64,000 nt of DNA from Pyrus communis. Lineage: Eukaryota > Streptophyta > Magnoliopsida > Rosales > Rosaceae. Position 1 is the stretch's first letter. Every line of letters begins with the position of its first letter. Made by a program: the position numbers and the translations under genes. Below the pieces are notes generated by a model, which saw nothing but the letters and a program-made list of their open reading frames with translations, was not told the origin of the DNA and did not search any database. The DNA lies in contig NC_084817.1 of NCBI RefSeq assembly GCF_963583255.1, positions 1,679,001 through 1,743,000 of the forward strand. The letters run 5' to 3'. Below are positions 42,575 through 53,551 of the stretch, one piece after another.

Positions 42575-44169
42575 ATGCAGTTCAAAAACGTGTTTCACGA
42601 GCTACTCGAAATGAGAGATGACAAGGGGAAGAAATCACGAAGAGGAGGGGAAGAGAGGAAGCACACGCGCCGCCGAGCTAAATCTCACATTGCCCCAGAG
42701 CATACGTTGTCATCACCTACATCAGTTGAGCAAAGCAAGTGGGCAAACTTGCCCCCAGAGTTGCTTCTTGACATAATCCAACGCGTCGAAGCGAGTGAGA
42801 CTTCCTGGCCTGCTCGGAGAGATGTGATTGCTTGTGCTTCGGTTTGCAAGTCATGGAGGGAGATTACGAAAGAGATAGTCAAGACTCCAGAGCAATGTGG
42901 CTGGCTTACCTTCCCTGTCTCACTCAAGCAGGTATTTTTCGATAAACAACATTCTTTAGGTTATTCTTATGGAATGTGACTTTCACTTACCTACAAAAGA
43001 TTTTCACTTTCCTCATTACTTGCATATATTTACTAGCCGGGACCAAGAGATCATCCGATCCAATGCTTTATTAAGAGGGAAAGAGAAACTTCAACGTATC
43101 TACTGTACCTTGGTCTAAGCCCCGGTAAATGTTTGGATGCTTCTCCCCTTATTATTCACGAATCATGACTTGGGTGTGTTGGAAATCGGTGTTCAAATTC
43201 TTTCGCAATGGATATGTAAACGTGTGACTAACTCTTTCTTATAAATCTACAGCTCTGTGTGGGGATGTGAGTAAGTTATTGCTGGCAGCAAGAAAGGTCA
43301 GAAGGGCAACAAGTACACATTTTGTGGTGTCCTTGGCTGCAGATGAATTCTCTCGAGCAAGCAATTCTTACGTTGGAAAATTAAGGCAAGCTTAAATAAA
43401 ATGTATCTTTATCTTTGACGCGGTCATTCATTTTTCATTTTGTGCTGTTACACCTACGACTCATTCTTCTTTTCGTGCAATTTATTGGAAAATGCTGAGC
43501 AGGTCTAATTTTCTGGGTTCCAAGTTTACCGTTTATGACAGTCAGCCTCCACAAGGCTCAGCCATCCAAACAAATTACTGGTCACATCGAAAGATGAATC
43601 CAAAGAAGCTATCTCCAAGGATACCTGCTGGTAGCTATAGTGTTGCTACCGTATGTTACGAGCTCAACATCCTCCGAACAAGGGGACCAAGGAGAATGCA
43701 GTGCATCATGCAATCAATCCCCGTGTCAGCAGTTCAAGAAGGGGGCGTTGCTCCTACTCCAACAGAGTTAGCGACCTGCCTTCCTCCAAAATGCTGTCCA
43801 ATGCATGTTTCAAAGGGATCTAAGCAGCTTGCCAACTTGTGCTCTAGTGTCCCCACAACGGATTTGGAACGAGGCACAAAAGATCCACTCATTTTGAAAA
43901 ATAAAGCTCCTAGATGGCATGAGCAGCTGCAGTGTTGGTGTCTGAATTTTAAAGGACGCGTTACCGTGGCCTCTGTGAAGAATTTCCAGCTGGTGGCCGG
44001 TACAGAGCCATGCCATAATGTTCCATTGGCTGAACAAGAGAGAGTAATACTGCAATTCGGGAAGATCGGTAAAGACATTTTCACAATGGATTATCGCTAC
44101 CCTCTCTCTGCCTTCCAAGCCTTTGCAGTTTGCTTGAGCAGCTTTGACACAAAACCAGCATGCGAATGA
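42575..44169 (+). CDS. TLP: F-box Tubby-like protein (TLP/TULP)
   Basis: Four exons: 42575-42931, 43037-43124, 43253-43385 and 43503-44169, joining in frame to 414 residues, typical of plant Tubby-like proteins. The N terminus has a basic stretch ([18 protein letters not shown]), then an F-box from about residue 50 ([17 protein letters not shown] ... [12 protein letters not shown]). The tubby domain starts with [16 protein letters not shown] at exon 2 and continues through [62 protein letters not shown] and [13 protein letters not shown], ending FDTKPACE, the family C terminus. Such proteins bind phosphoinositides at the plasma membrane through the tubby domain and SKP1-type partners through the F-box, and act in ABA and stress responses. 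Intron 3 (43386-43502) begins with GC (AAG|GCAAGC), a GC-AG intron. The first in-frame ATG at 42575 is used; a GTG just before it is not a likely plant start. Confidence 0.93.
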
Positions 44170-44616
44170 TTCTTGTCTATTCTCTCATCACATGACTATC
44201 GTGCTCGTCTTCCCTTAGAATTAACTGTAATTATACTTTTGGAATGCACTTTAAGCTATGGCTTTTGGTCATCGGCAAGTGCCTTCGTTGAAGTCGCAGT
44301 AGTCTGTGTAATGGCTGTAACCTGTATAAAGCATGGTGTAAGTTGCCAATTTATTTATTTGCGCGAAAGCAGTTGTGTGCAACTTCCTCCAAGTATGTAA
44401 CATCACTTCTAGATATTCCATGTTTCACTTTCTGGAGGATGTACGAAAATCCCTCTTTTCTCATAAAGATCTCTTGTACTGAATCTTGTTATTCAAATGC
44501 AATTTTGCAGAATTTTGTACATGCTTCGTATTAATTTCCTATTCTTCCTTTGTACACATATGGTTACAGTTAGGCGTGCTACATATTTTTCTTACATCTC
44601 TGCTGGCAGATCTTAA
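44170..44616. other. Convergent 3' intergenic region
   Basis: The Tubby-like gene (+) and the disordered-protein gene (-) converge here, so this stretch holds their 3' UTRs, which may overlap. Confidence 0.6.
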
Positions 44617-46362
44617 TCACAGAATCCCAATATTGGTATCGTCTCTTTTCATTCCGCAACTATAGCGGCAGCCATGACGCCGAGGCCTTTCAGGATTATC
44701 TGGGTCTGAATCACTTGGTTCCATGAAGAGCCCTCGAAGGCACCTCCGTCTCACAGTGGATTCATGAGTAAGCTTCTCAGACGGTGTTTTTGTTATTTGA
44801 GCCTTGTGTGTTTTGAGGGGATCTGATTTACCATTTGGCTTGATTGATTCTGCTGGGTTATGAGAAAAAACCGTCTGAACACCTGGATTCCTTTCCGCCA
44901 CAGAAGTATTGAAAATGATAGCATTATTGATGCTCTGTACATTGCTGTTGATATATGCTGTCATATGTCGATCTTCTTTACTCGTTTGATCGAATTTTTC
45001 CTCCTCGCTGCTTACCTCTCCATCAGTAGTAGCCTCCGGGCTGTCATCTGGATTGGTCTTATAACTGCGGTGTATGGGCACGAATTCTCCTCCTTTTTCC
45101 GGTTCTGAGCTAATGTGCATTGATGCTCCTCTGTTTTCACCAGCTACAGTTACGATGCTAACCGGTTTTTCATGCATTTGGTCCTCAGTGGCCAGCTTAT
45201 TAAGCTTCAAAGTATTTTCCCTGATTTCTTTATGCAGGGGAGCTTGTTCCACGGTTGATGACACCATCTTCTGAATAGATATCCTTGGGGTGCTTGTGTC
45301 TTTTGAAGCTTTGGTCAGTTTCGAACTGGAGCTGGCGCTGGCTAATGTCTCCATTCTGTCAAAAGCTTCTTCCTTGCTGTGCCGCTGCTCTGCTTGCGAT
45401 GCAACTTCAAGTAGGTCTTTGGTGTGGTTTCCGAAGCCTGTTACTGCAGCATGAAGTTGAGTGGCTGTTTCTTGCATCAATTCTTTATAGTCTGGATCGT
45501 TCGCCTTTTCTTCTTTTATCACTAGCAGTACTTTCTCCCTTTCTTTATGCTCTTTCAACTCTGTCTCTGATTCGGGATGGTGCTTTTGATCTCCGCCAAT
45601 GGTATCAGGATCTACCTTCTTGGGTGAGGCAACGGTTTCCACAGCTTCTGCGGAAGCTGCATGAGTTTGAACGGTGGTTGGAGTATTATTCTGAGCTTTG
45701 AAAATAGTTTCGGATGTGCTGATTTCTGCATATGGTTCCTTTGGTTCTGGTTGAGTGGCAGGTGATGGAGATTCAGTGGAAAAGGAAGGAAGCTGAGAGT
45801 TTTCTTGAGTGTGTGGCTGAGATTGCGCTTTAGGGGATTCTTGTGATGCTGCTTGGAGTTGAGAAGCTATGGGAGATGGTGAGGATCGAAAGGATTCAAC
45901 CCGAGTCTGAGCTGTTGCACTGGAAGCTTTTTGGGACTCAGTGGCAGCATGAGACGGTGAGGGTGGAGAGGATTCAACTTCAACCCGAGTTTGAGTTGTA
46001 CCACTAGAAGATTTTTGGGACTCGGTGGCAACACGAGATGGTGAGGGTGGAAAGGATTCAACTTCAACTTCAACCCGAGTTTGAGTTGTTCCACTAGAAG
46101 AATTTTGGGACTCGGAGGGAGAACGAGATGGTGATGGTGGTGGAGGTTCATTCCTCGATGGAGACTGAGCTTGGGAAGGAGAGGCCTTCATAGGTGCTTT
46201 CCCTGCAGGCCGAAATGGTGGTCGCTCAACAGGGATTGAGGTGGTGGTCTGGGCAGGGTTTTGGGTTTTAGCCACTGGACGTGGGTCGGGTTCTACTTGA
46301 GAACCACGAGTACGCCAAGGGAGGCGAAAGCGAAATGCTTGTGGTTGCTTTTTGTCTGCCAT
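44617..46362 (-). CDS. Long disordered plant protein of unknown function
   Basis: A single uninterrupted 581-residue frame on the minus strand starts MADKKQPQAFRFRLPWRTRG. Residues about 1-230 are Ser/Pro/Thr/Gln-rich and include three imperfect tandem repeats of about 25-28 residues built on ESQ(N/K)SSSGTTQTRVE followed by PPSPS (residues about 83-163). The middle is acidic and Glu/Lys/Thr-rich, with a likely coiled-coil stretch (ESETELKEHKEREKVLLVIK). The C terminus is compact and basic, RRRCLRGLFMEPSDSDPDN followed by RRHGCRYSCG. No catalytic domain, signal peptide or membrane segment is visible. The structured ends with a disordered middle suggest a scaffold or nuclear protein, but this is only inference. 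It is transcribed divergently from the CBSX3-type gene. The length and composition argue against a chance frame. Confidence 0.85.
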   Translation of the reverse strand: MADKKQPQAFRFRLPWRTRGSQVEPDPRPVAKTQNPAQTTTSIPVERPPFRPAGKAPMKASPSQAQSPSRNEPPPPSPSRSPSESQNSSSGTTQTRVEVEVESFPPSPSRVATESQKSSSGTTQTRVEVESSPPSPSHAATESQKASSATAQTRVESFRSSPSPIASQLQAASQESPKAQSQPHTQENSQLPSFSTESPSPATQPEPKEPYAEISTSETIFKAQNNTPTTVQTHAASAEAVETVASPKKVDPDTIGGDQKHHPESETELKEHKEREKVLLVIKEEKANDPDYKELMQETATQLHAAVTGFGNHTKDLLEVASQAEQRHSKEEAFDRMETLASASSSSKLTKASKDTSTPRISIQKMVSSTVEQAPLHKEIRENTLKLNKLATEDQMHEKPVSIVTVAGENRGASMHISSEPEKGGEFVPIHRSYKTNPDDSPEATTDGEVSSEEEKFDQTSKEDRHMTAYINSNVQSINNAIIFNTSVAERNPGVQTVFSHNPAESIKPNGKSDPLKTHKAQITKTPSEKLTHESTVRRRCLRGLFMEPSDSDPDNPERPRRHGCRYSCGMKRDDTNIGIL

Positions 46363-47049
46363 GTATGGTTTGGAAATGAGAAGGTTGGCTTTGTTGAAGA
46401 AGATGAAGGATGCTCACCACTTAACGAAAGGTCTGGTATATATCGAAATTGTATCAGATACCTGGGAAACTTTCTGGGATTTCTGTCAAATTGGTTTATA
46501 CCTTTTCTGTATATGGATGCTCACCTCTCTTACAAACTTATGATTCATGAAAAATCGGAAATTCCCGAAGGCAGGTTTTCCTTCCCTAACAGGTATGGAA
46601 TCTCCCATTTCCTTCCCTAACAGGTATGAAAAATTTTCACGTTGTTTTCTTTACATCAATCATGCCTTCTCGGAAGAGAAACTTACCTACACCTGAGATT
46701 CCACGGTGGCTCTGGAGTTTCGATATAAACTTTCCATCTGGGTAAGTAACCTGGCAAAGAAGTAAACAATGTAGAAGCAAAGTAAATTTTCCTTCATGCA
46801 GTCATTCAAGAAAGGAATAAGATGTAAGCAAATTGTCAAGTAAGAGATGACTTGCACCAGCATCTTGCTCCTTCGGCTGCTACACCGAATTACCATACAT
46901 GAGGCAGCGTACCCTTTCTCCGTCATAACAGGAGCTTCCAATCGAGTTCTGAGGTAGCTTTTCGTATCTGCACACCCAGGTCTGTATCAATAGTTTTCAT
47001 CTATTTCTTTTGTCAAAGTTTTCGTGATTTTCCTTAAACAGGAACAAAA
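46363..47049. promoter_or_regulatory. Probable bidirectional promoter region
   Basis: 687 bp separate the ATGs of the divergent disordered-protein gene (46362, -) and CBSX3-type gene (47050, +). It holds a short tandem duplication of ttccttccctaacaggtatg (two copies between about 46572 and 46628). A cttaaacag just before the CBSX3 ATG could be the acceptor of a 5' UTR intron. Confidence 0.45.
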
Positions 47050-48029
47050 ATGCAAGGAATTTCGCGGGCTGTGCGATCATGCCAGGAAATACTAAAGTCT
47101 GCAATTTTACAGCATTCGCGTGGGGGAGAAGTTGCCGGGTTAGAAAAGATAGTTTCACGTTTAAAATGGGTTACCTCTCCACCTGCACAGGAAAAAGGAC
47201 TGGAGAATGTAACTGTGGCAGATGTACTGGCGACAAAGGGTAATGAAGAAACAGGACCCGGGCTCTGGTGTCACACGAACGACGCAGTAATTGATGCAGT
47301 AAAAAACGTACGATCTTACCATCCATCCGTACATATAAAATTCATACCATACTCGTGTTTATATTATATATGCGCATGAAATTGCAGATGGCGAAAAACA
47401 ATATCGGGTCGTTACTGGTGCTAAAGCCAGGAGAGCATCAGCATATTGCAGGAATCATCACAGAAAGAGGTAAGTTATTTACAGAACTAACTGCATGAAA
47501 AAAATTATGTCTCAACAAGTTATTCGGATTCTATTGACCGCGGTGTGAACCGAGCAGACTACCTGAGGAAAATAATTGCGCAGGAAAGATCTCCCATCTA
47601 CACAAGAGTTGGAGAGATTATGACTAATGAGGTCAGTTCAAGTTTACGTTCTTAGCCACCAATCGACTTTGGACGCACGATTTTTCTTATGAACTTTACC
47701 TCTTTAACAGAACGAATTAATAACAGTAACTTCCGACATGAACGTTCTTCAAGCTATGCAACTTATGACAGGTACGCCGTGGCACGATTTCTGTTCTGTA
47801 ACTACCATAGACATTGAAGTGAACAATCATTCAGTTGTTTATAAACGTCTGGAAGCAATTACGTGACGATTTTTTCATGTCAACAGAGAATCACATAAGG
47901 CATGCTCCAGTTATAGATGGGAAGCTAGTTGGCATGATTTCGATCAAGGATGTAGTCCGGGCAGTGGTTGAGCAGCAAAGCGGGGAACTGAAGCGACTTA
48001 CTGGGTACATCAAGGGAGAATACTATTAG
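47050..48029 (+). CDS. CBSX3: CBS-pair protein, mitochondrial CBSX3 type
   Basis: Five exons: 47050-47307, 47388-47469, 47558-47631, 47711-47771 and 47887-48029, all GT-AG, joining in frame to 205 residues (Arabidopsis CBSX3 is about the same size). The first about 35 residues (MQGISRAVRSCQEILKSAIL...) are basic, hydroxylated and lack acidic residues early on, as in mitochondrial presequences. Two CBS motifs follow: the first from VTVADVLATKG through KNNIGSLLVLKPGEHQHIAG to ITERDYLRKI, the second from VGEIMTNENELITVTSDMN through HAPVIDGKLVGMISIKDVVR. The protein ends GYIKGEYY. CBSX3 regulates the mitochondrial thioredoxin system (thioredoxin-o) and thereby matrix redox state; CBS pairs bind adenosine ligands. 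Exon phases are consistent across all junctions. Confidence 0.95.
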
Positions 48030-49403
48030 AAGAACATATCTCAGTTTATGTTCATCAAATTACTGTAGAGAAAATTTCAAAACTACCTCCAACATAAAGC
48101 TTTCTAAGACTTTCATGGTTAGAAACGGAAACTGTAGTTCAGGTGGTTAATAACGTTCATCCCTGAAGTCATGTATTCGAATTCCCGATCTCCATATTGC
48201 TTGATTAATAAAGAATCGATTATAATTTTCAATGACTAGTTTTCAAGGGAAAGCAATAAACGAAAATCGCAGGATTTCAGAGCGAAATCCAAGTCTAAAC
48301 TTGACGAGCCAAAATGATTTTGAAAAACTTTGATTGAGGAGTCACTTAGGCCGCCTAATAAATGCAGAGGTGAGGGTATCCCTTTACAAAAAAGGTTCCA
48401 TCACTGTCATTTTAAGGTTTCCTTCCCTCTCTTGATTTAGGGATCCCGTTTATTTTCAATCTCATATTCTCTCTAACCTCTCAAAGCCCGAACATAAAAT
48501 GTAACACCACATTACAATAACGAAACATCGGGACACCCAACCACGGACGCAACCTAATTTGGATGAACTACGGCAAAATCCTCGTGTTCTTGTGTGTGTG
48601 TGTGTGTGATTTCACGGTGTAAATCTCGTTGATCCATTTTTGAGCACCTATTAACCTAATTGTAAACAAAAAGGGGAATAATATGGTATCTCGACACGAA
48701 GTCGGGCCACAGAACAATATTCGCGATCCCATTTGCCTCCAATTTCGAGAGCAACATATACTCTATCTAGTATAGTTGCAGATTCAATTTCAATTTCTTA
48801 GGAACTCAATATTTGATATGTTTGGCATGCTATAAAGAGCGACGTCAAGCCAATAAACCTTTATGTTTTGCAAGAGTTGAGGGATGGGGGATAGGGAACG
48901 TCTATCGTACGCAAGTTTGCCTTCGCTTTCCAAAGATGTTTCTAATAACTTGAACCCGTGACCTTTCGGCAATGCCATAAAGCATATACCACAAATATTG
49001 CACAACTCCCATTGGCTGGCAGATGAACCTTCTTATCTTTTCGAACATTCTATCAATACAGGATTGTTCAAAGATCAAAAGACCTCAAGATTTTGATGCA
49101 AAAATTCTCCTCTTAGAGTGGTTCTCCTCCAAAGACCAAAGCTTTTTGGTGGCAGATGATTGGACCTTGTGTGGTGGGGGAAGCTGGAATCCAATTCCTC
49201 CAAAGTCAGTGGTTCATGTTCTAAGCTATTAGTGCTTTTTGGTCAGACCAAATAGCCTATTTATATAATCTAAAAGACGTCAGATGTCAAAAGTTTTGGG
49301 TCCTCAAAAGTCATAGACTGTGAACGGAACATCTTATCCGTCATCTTCCTAGCTGTCTATTTCTGAACACTTTTCTTTAAGGCCATGATGAGGAGGAAGT
49401 CAT
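48030..49403. other. Intergenic downstream of CBSX3-type gene
   Basis: Contains a SINE-like stretch at about 48123-48200 and a (GT)n microsatellite at 48592-48608. No gene recognised. Confidence 0.5.
48123..48200 (+). mobile_element. tRNA-like SINE fragment
   Basis: The sequence gtagttcaggtggttaataa resembles a tRNA A box and tgtattcgaattcccgatc resembles a B box, at about tRNA spacing. No target-site duplication was identified. Confidence 0.4.
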
Positions 49404-49415
49404 TGGTAAGGATGG

Positions 49416-49604
49416 AAAAGGATCTTCGTGAGGATCTCGTAATCATGTTCGTTTATCGTATATCATGCGGTCATAAATTATTTAAAATTTAAAATTAAAT
49501 ATAAATAGTACCTAACGAAAATTGATCGCACGATATACGATGAACGGACACGATTACAAGATCCATCGAATTCCCAGGAAAAGAATCCAATGAGGATCCT
49601 TTTC
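49416..49604. mobile_element. MITE with direct-repeat flanks
   Basis: A 189-bp element with the left end aaaaggatcttcgtgaggat and right end atgaggatccttttc as inverted repeats. Inner arms (ttcgtttatcgtatatcatg and tgcacgatat-like cacgatatacgatgaacgg) share sequence with 40526-40748. Flanks carry direct repeats tggtaaggatgg at 49404-49415 and 49605-49616. If TIRs are trimmed this fits a 9-11-bp duplication, suggestive of a Mutator-like MITE. Confidence 0.75.
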
Positions 49605-50069
49605 TGGTAAGGATGGCCAGATCACGTGGCTGTTTAATCGAAGACATATTGGGTGGGGTCAAAATACAAAGAGAGTAATAGGTGCGAAGTTTTACCTCTT
49701 AGGTCAAATAATCACGAAGTCCGATCATCCAAACTTAGGAATTTTTCTCTGTTGGGAGGAAATAAATCAAACGGCCACGAGGTTTGATCATCCAAACCTT
49801 AAAATTTCTCTATGCTGACAATGGGAGAGAAACTTACCTCTTGTGAATGCATAATTAGTTTACAACAACACATATTGCTTGAAATACTGCCGCAATAACA
49901 TCCTTGTCGAAGAAAAGTTTATCCTAAAAGCTAAGGAACTAACAAACAATTTGGAGGGCTGGGGAGACCTTATAGCTGGGAGAACTAGGAACAGAGATTC
50001 CACAAGAACTAAAAGGGATCCATAACCTTATCACAACTTTACCACAAGTGGACTTGAGATTTTAAAAAT

Positions 50070-50232
50070 TCAAATAATCAAATAGATTTGGTGGATTTTT
50101 CAAACAAAGATTTCAAAGAACATTTACCTGAATATATATATATATATATAAATTCAAATAATCAAATAGATTTGGTGGATTTTTCAAACAAAGATTTCAA
50201 AGAACATTTACCTGAATATATATATATATATA
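50070..50232. repeat. 81-bp duplication ending in (TA)n
   Basis: The stretch aattcaaataatcaaataga followed by tttggtggatttttcaaacaaagatttc and gaacatttacctgaatat(at)n occurs twice back to back. Confidence 0.85.
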
Positions 50233-50233
50233 T

Positions 50234-51096
50234 CAGTGTTTTAAAAAATTCATCCCACGGTGCGCCTAGGCGGCTTTGGAGGTGGGATGTGAGGAAAATC
50301 ACCTTTGTTTTGTAGGAGTGGGCGAAAACTCGCCTAGGCTTCGTCAAGGGCGCCCAGGCCGCCTGGGCGCGCCTGAGGCATTCAATGGGCATCCAATTTT
50401 TCTTTTTTTGAGTTGCCTAGATCTGAAACTTTGTGATCAAGGGGCCGTCTTTCTGAAGAAGATGAAGAAGTTGCAGCCTTCCAGCGAAGAAGATGAAGTC
50501 GCGAGCGCCTTTTCTTTTCCTTTTTTTAATATTTTTTTTCTTTTTAAGTTTAAAATGACCCTACTTTGCTAACATTTATTATCCCACTATCATCCTTTAT
50601 GATCACTTTTTATTTTTTATATTATTATTTTTTTCATACTCAAAATAGATAAGCATCTTTTGGTTTTTATGATTTTTTTAAGATAAAGAAGCATATTTTC
50701 CTGGATATTCTGCCAACAGGAAAAAAAAAAGATAAACATCTGGTTTTTTCTTTTAACGTTATATTATTTAAAATATACATTATCTTATCTTTATTTATTT
50801 TTTAGGACTACATATCTTACTCAAATATTAGTCAAAACTCTCGTAATTCATATAAATATGCACTTACTTAAGACTAAATGTGTGATTTCCACTCTATTTG
50901 TTTGATTGTTGATTAATTTGATTGCTTGGTTAAACTTGTTTGTGATGTGAGTTCAATTTGTTTGTGACATGTGCATTTTTGAATAACAATGAATATTTAT
51001 TTTACAAAGTATTATATTTTTATATATTATATGTAATTGTGCCTAGGCGGGACTATCCATGAGACGCCTCGCCCACACCTCCGCCTTTCAAAGCAT

Positions 51097-51098
<2 letters not shown>
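50234..51098. mobile_element. Non-autonomous hAT-like element
   Basis: An 865-bp insert starts cagtgttttaaaaaattc and ends gcctttcaaagcattg; the ends are imperfect inverted repeats (CARTGYTTTRAAA), as in hAT elements. Sub-terminal cctaggcgg / gcctagg motifs repeat in opposite orientations (for example gcgcctaggcggc near 50264 and tgcctaggcgggac near 51041). The flanks are TATATAT on both sides, consistent with an 8-bp duplication in the TA repeat. No transposase is encoded. The homologous empty site is in unit 2 near 52065. Confidence 0.7.
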
Positions 51099-51133
<35 letters not shown>

Positions 51134-51165
51134 CGTGTGCGTGTGTGTGTGCGCGCGCGCGCGAT
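51099..51165. repeat. Compound microsatellite (TA)n(GT)n(GC)n
   Basis: Continuous tatata, then gtgtgcgtgtgcgtgtgtgt, then gcgcgcgcgcg. Confidence 0.9.
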
Positions 51166-52215
51166 CTACTTGCTCCTCCATTGTTGCAGCATCTCCTAAG
51201 CCAAAGAATCCAAGCAACTCGTCTGAACAGACAAACTCCTTCCTGCTCATAAAAAACATGTTGCACAATGTAAATTATTCAGACGCAACACCGACGCGAC
51301 CATCAACAACAGAAGAAAAAACATCTATGACACGTTATGCATTTTGTCGACAATTCGCGAAGCTTATTATAGCATGTCACGATGAGAGAATTAGCGTGTC
51401 AAGACAAGTTATGGCTTATCAAGACATATCATGCCCTACATTCTGGCGACAATTTGCGAGGCTTGTTCTGACAAGCAATTTTTTTAACACTTTGCCTACT
51501 ATTTCCGAATAATTAAAAAAAAAAAAATTGATCTAGTAAAGAGTAGACCCAAAGCCTAAAATTATTTTTTTAGAAATTAGTACAAAAATGGTTAAATATG
51601 AACGTGTTCTTACAAGTAAAAGCACAAGATTTGGGTGGGGTCGAATACAAGGGGAGTAAGAACAGGTGTGAAATTTCATCTCTTAGGTCAAACAGCCACG
51701 TGGTTCGATCATCCAAACCTAAGAATTTTTCTCTGTTAATAGTGAGAAAGAAACTTATCTATTATAACAGTACATAATTAGTTTAAAATACCACTATATG
51801 ACTTGAGATACCACTGCAATAACATTCTTGTTGGAAGAAAAATTCATCTTAAAAGCTAAGGGACCAGTCAAACAATTTGGAGAGGTGGGGAGACCTCATA
51901 GTTGGGAGAACTCAGAACAAATATTCCACAAGAACTAAAAGGGATCGAAAACATTATCACAACTTTCCCACAACTGAACTTGAGATATGAAAAATTCAAA
52001 GAATCAAAGAGATTTAGTGGATTTTTCAAACAAAGATTCCAAGAACATTTACCTATATATACACTAGCTCATTGCTCCTCCATTGTTGCAGCATCTCCGA
52101 AGCCAAAGAACCCCAGCAACTTGTCTGAACAGACAGACTCCTTCCTGCTCATTAAAAACATGTTGCACAATGTAAATTAATCAAACACAGAACACAAAAG
52201 CGATCATCAACATTA

Positions 52216-53551
52216 GCAGAAAAACATGTAAGTAGTTGGATTGATTCGTTGCAACAAGTGACTGAGTGTCTGTGCCTAACATTAGGGTCCACGATGTTGG
52301 TGCGGCTAAGAAAAAAACAGCAAACATTAGGGAGCCTAACTTAAAGGTACATGACAACAGAAAATACCCTCTTCTAGACTAAGTTGTTAAACTCACCATA
52401 GAAAGACAAAAAAATCAATTGGATTCGTCTACAGCTAGGTCCAACAAACGGGTCGTGTTTATTGTGTTCGTATTGTTTTCGTATCATATTCATTATTTTA
52501 ATGGGTTATGCAAGAAATTGACATGCTAATGTCTAGATCAGGCAAAAAGGGTATATTATGAAGTTCTTAACGGATGACTCAATATTTTATCAGATTCTTA
52601 ACAGGTGATCCTATATCTTATCCGGCAAACAATATCTTATCCGGTTCTTGACAAATTCATTAATAGAAGCTGAATGTTCAAATTCGAAACCAAATCCAAT
52701 TAAAAAAAAAAACCAAACGGCTCACAGATTTCTGCATCAACAACCCACGCAACCCCAATTTAAATAAATGGCTCAAAGATATCAAGCATTCCTCTTATAG
52801 AATCCTAAACTAAGAAATTTCCCACACAATAATACTGCAACACATGTTTTCATAAATTTGAGACCGTTAAGAAATTTCCTACACAATAATACTGCAACAC
52901 ATGTTTTCATAAATTTGAGACCGCTTGATTGTTGAATTTCTTGTCCATTCTTAAATTGTCAAAAGTTCGAAATTATGAAAATTTGTTTTGCTAACACTTT
53001 TAAGGGTAGGTTACTGAAGGGAAAATTAATCTTCTCGAGCAAATACAAAAATTGGATTTTGAAAATTGACTATTGCGGCTAGTAAACTGCATACCAAAAC
53101 TGACACGGAACTAAACAGCAACACTTGGTTGACAGCCCCGTGCTGAGTGCTGACTCAGCCAGCAGCTTGGCCTGCAAAAATCCGTTTTGGAATGTAGCTT
53201 ATTAGAAGCCTCTTTTTTGAACCACCAATTTCCAATTTCCAAGTTCCAATATTCAATTACGTACAAATCCCAATCTCCTTTTATTTATTTTTTCTATGTG
53301 ACATAATAACTTTTCTATCATTTACATAAAAATACGTGATGTATCATCTGTATTTTCATTACAATAAAAAATTTCTCCTAATCTAAAAGAGATTTTTAAA
53401 TATGACCGGCACATCGGGTATGTGTCACTATATAAATAGTGGGATATGTGTGTTAAAAAGCTAATAACTTAAAAAATAAAATTTTCCACCCCTAAACCCT
53501 AAACCCGATAAGTAAGTAACGAATTCCTGAGTGTGCAATTTTACCATCACC
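52216..53551. other. Intergenic
   Basis: No gene recognised. Holds a 57-bp tandem duplication at 52812-52925 (aagaaatttcc(c/t)acacaat... ending ataaatttgagaccg). Confidence 0.55.

Larger units (their letters stand above)
49650..52215. repeat. Imperfect tandem duplication, first unit split by a hAT-like element
   Basis: Unit 1 (about 49650-50160 plus about 51165-51300) and unit 2 (about 51630-52215) share in order ttgggtggggtc, gatcatccaaac, ttggag(g)g(c)tggggagacct, attccacaagaactaaaagg, ggatttttcaaacaaagatt, and ctccattgttgcagcatctc through aacatgttgcacaatgtaaa. Unit 1 also has a local 81-bp duplication ending in (TA)n (50070-50232) and the hAT-like insert. No coding function is evident, although short frames cross it. 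Confidence 0.75.
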
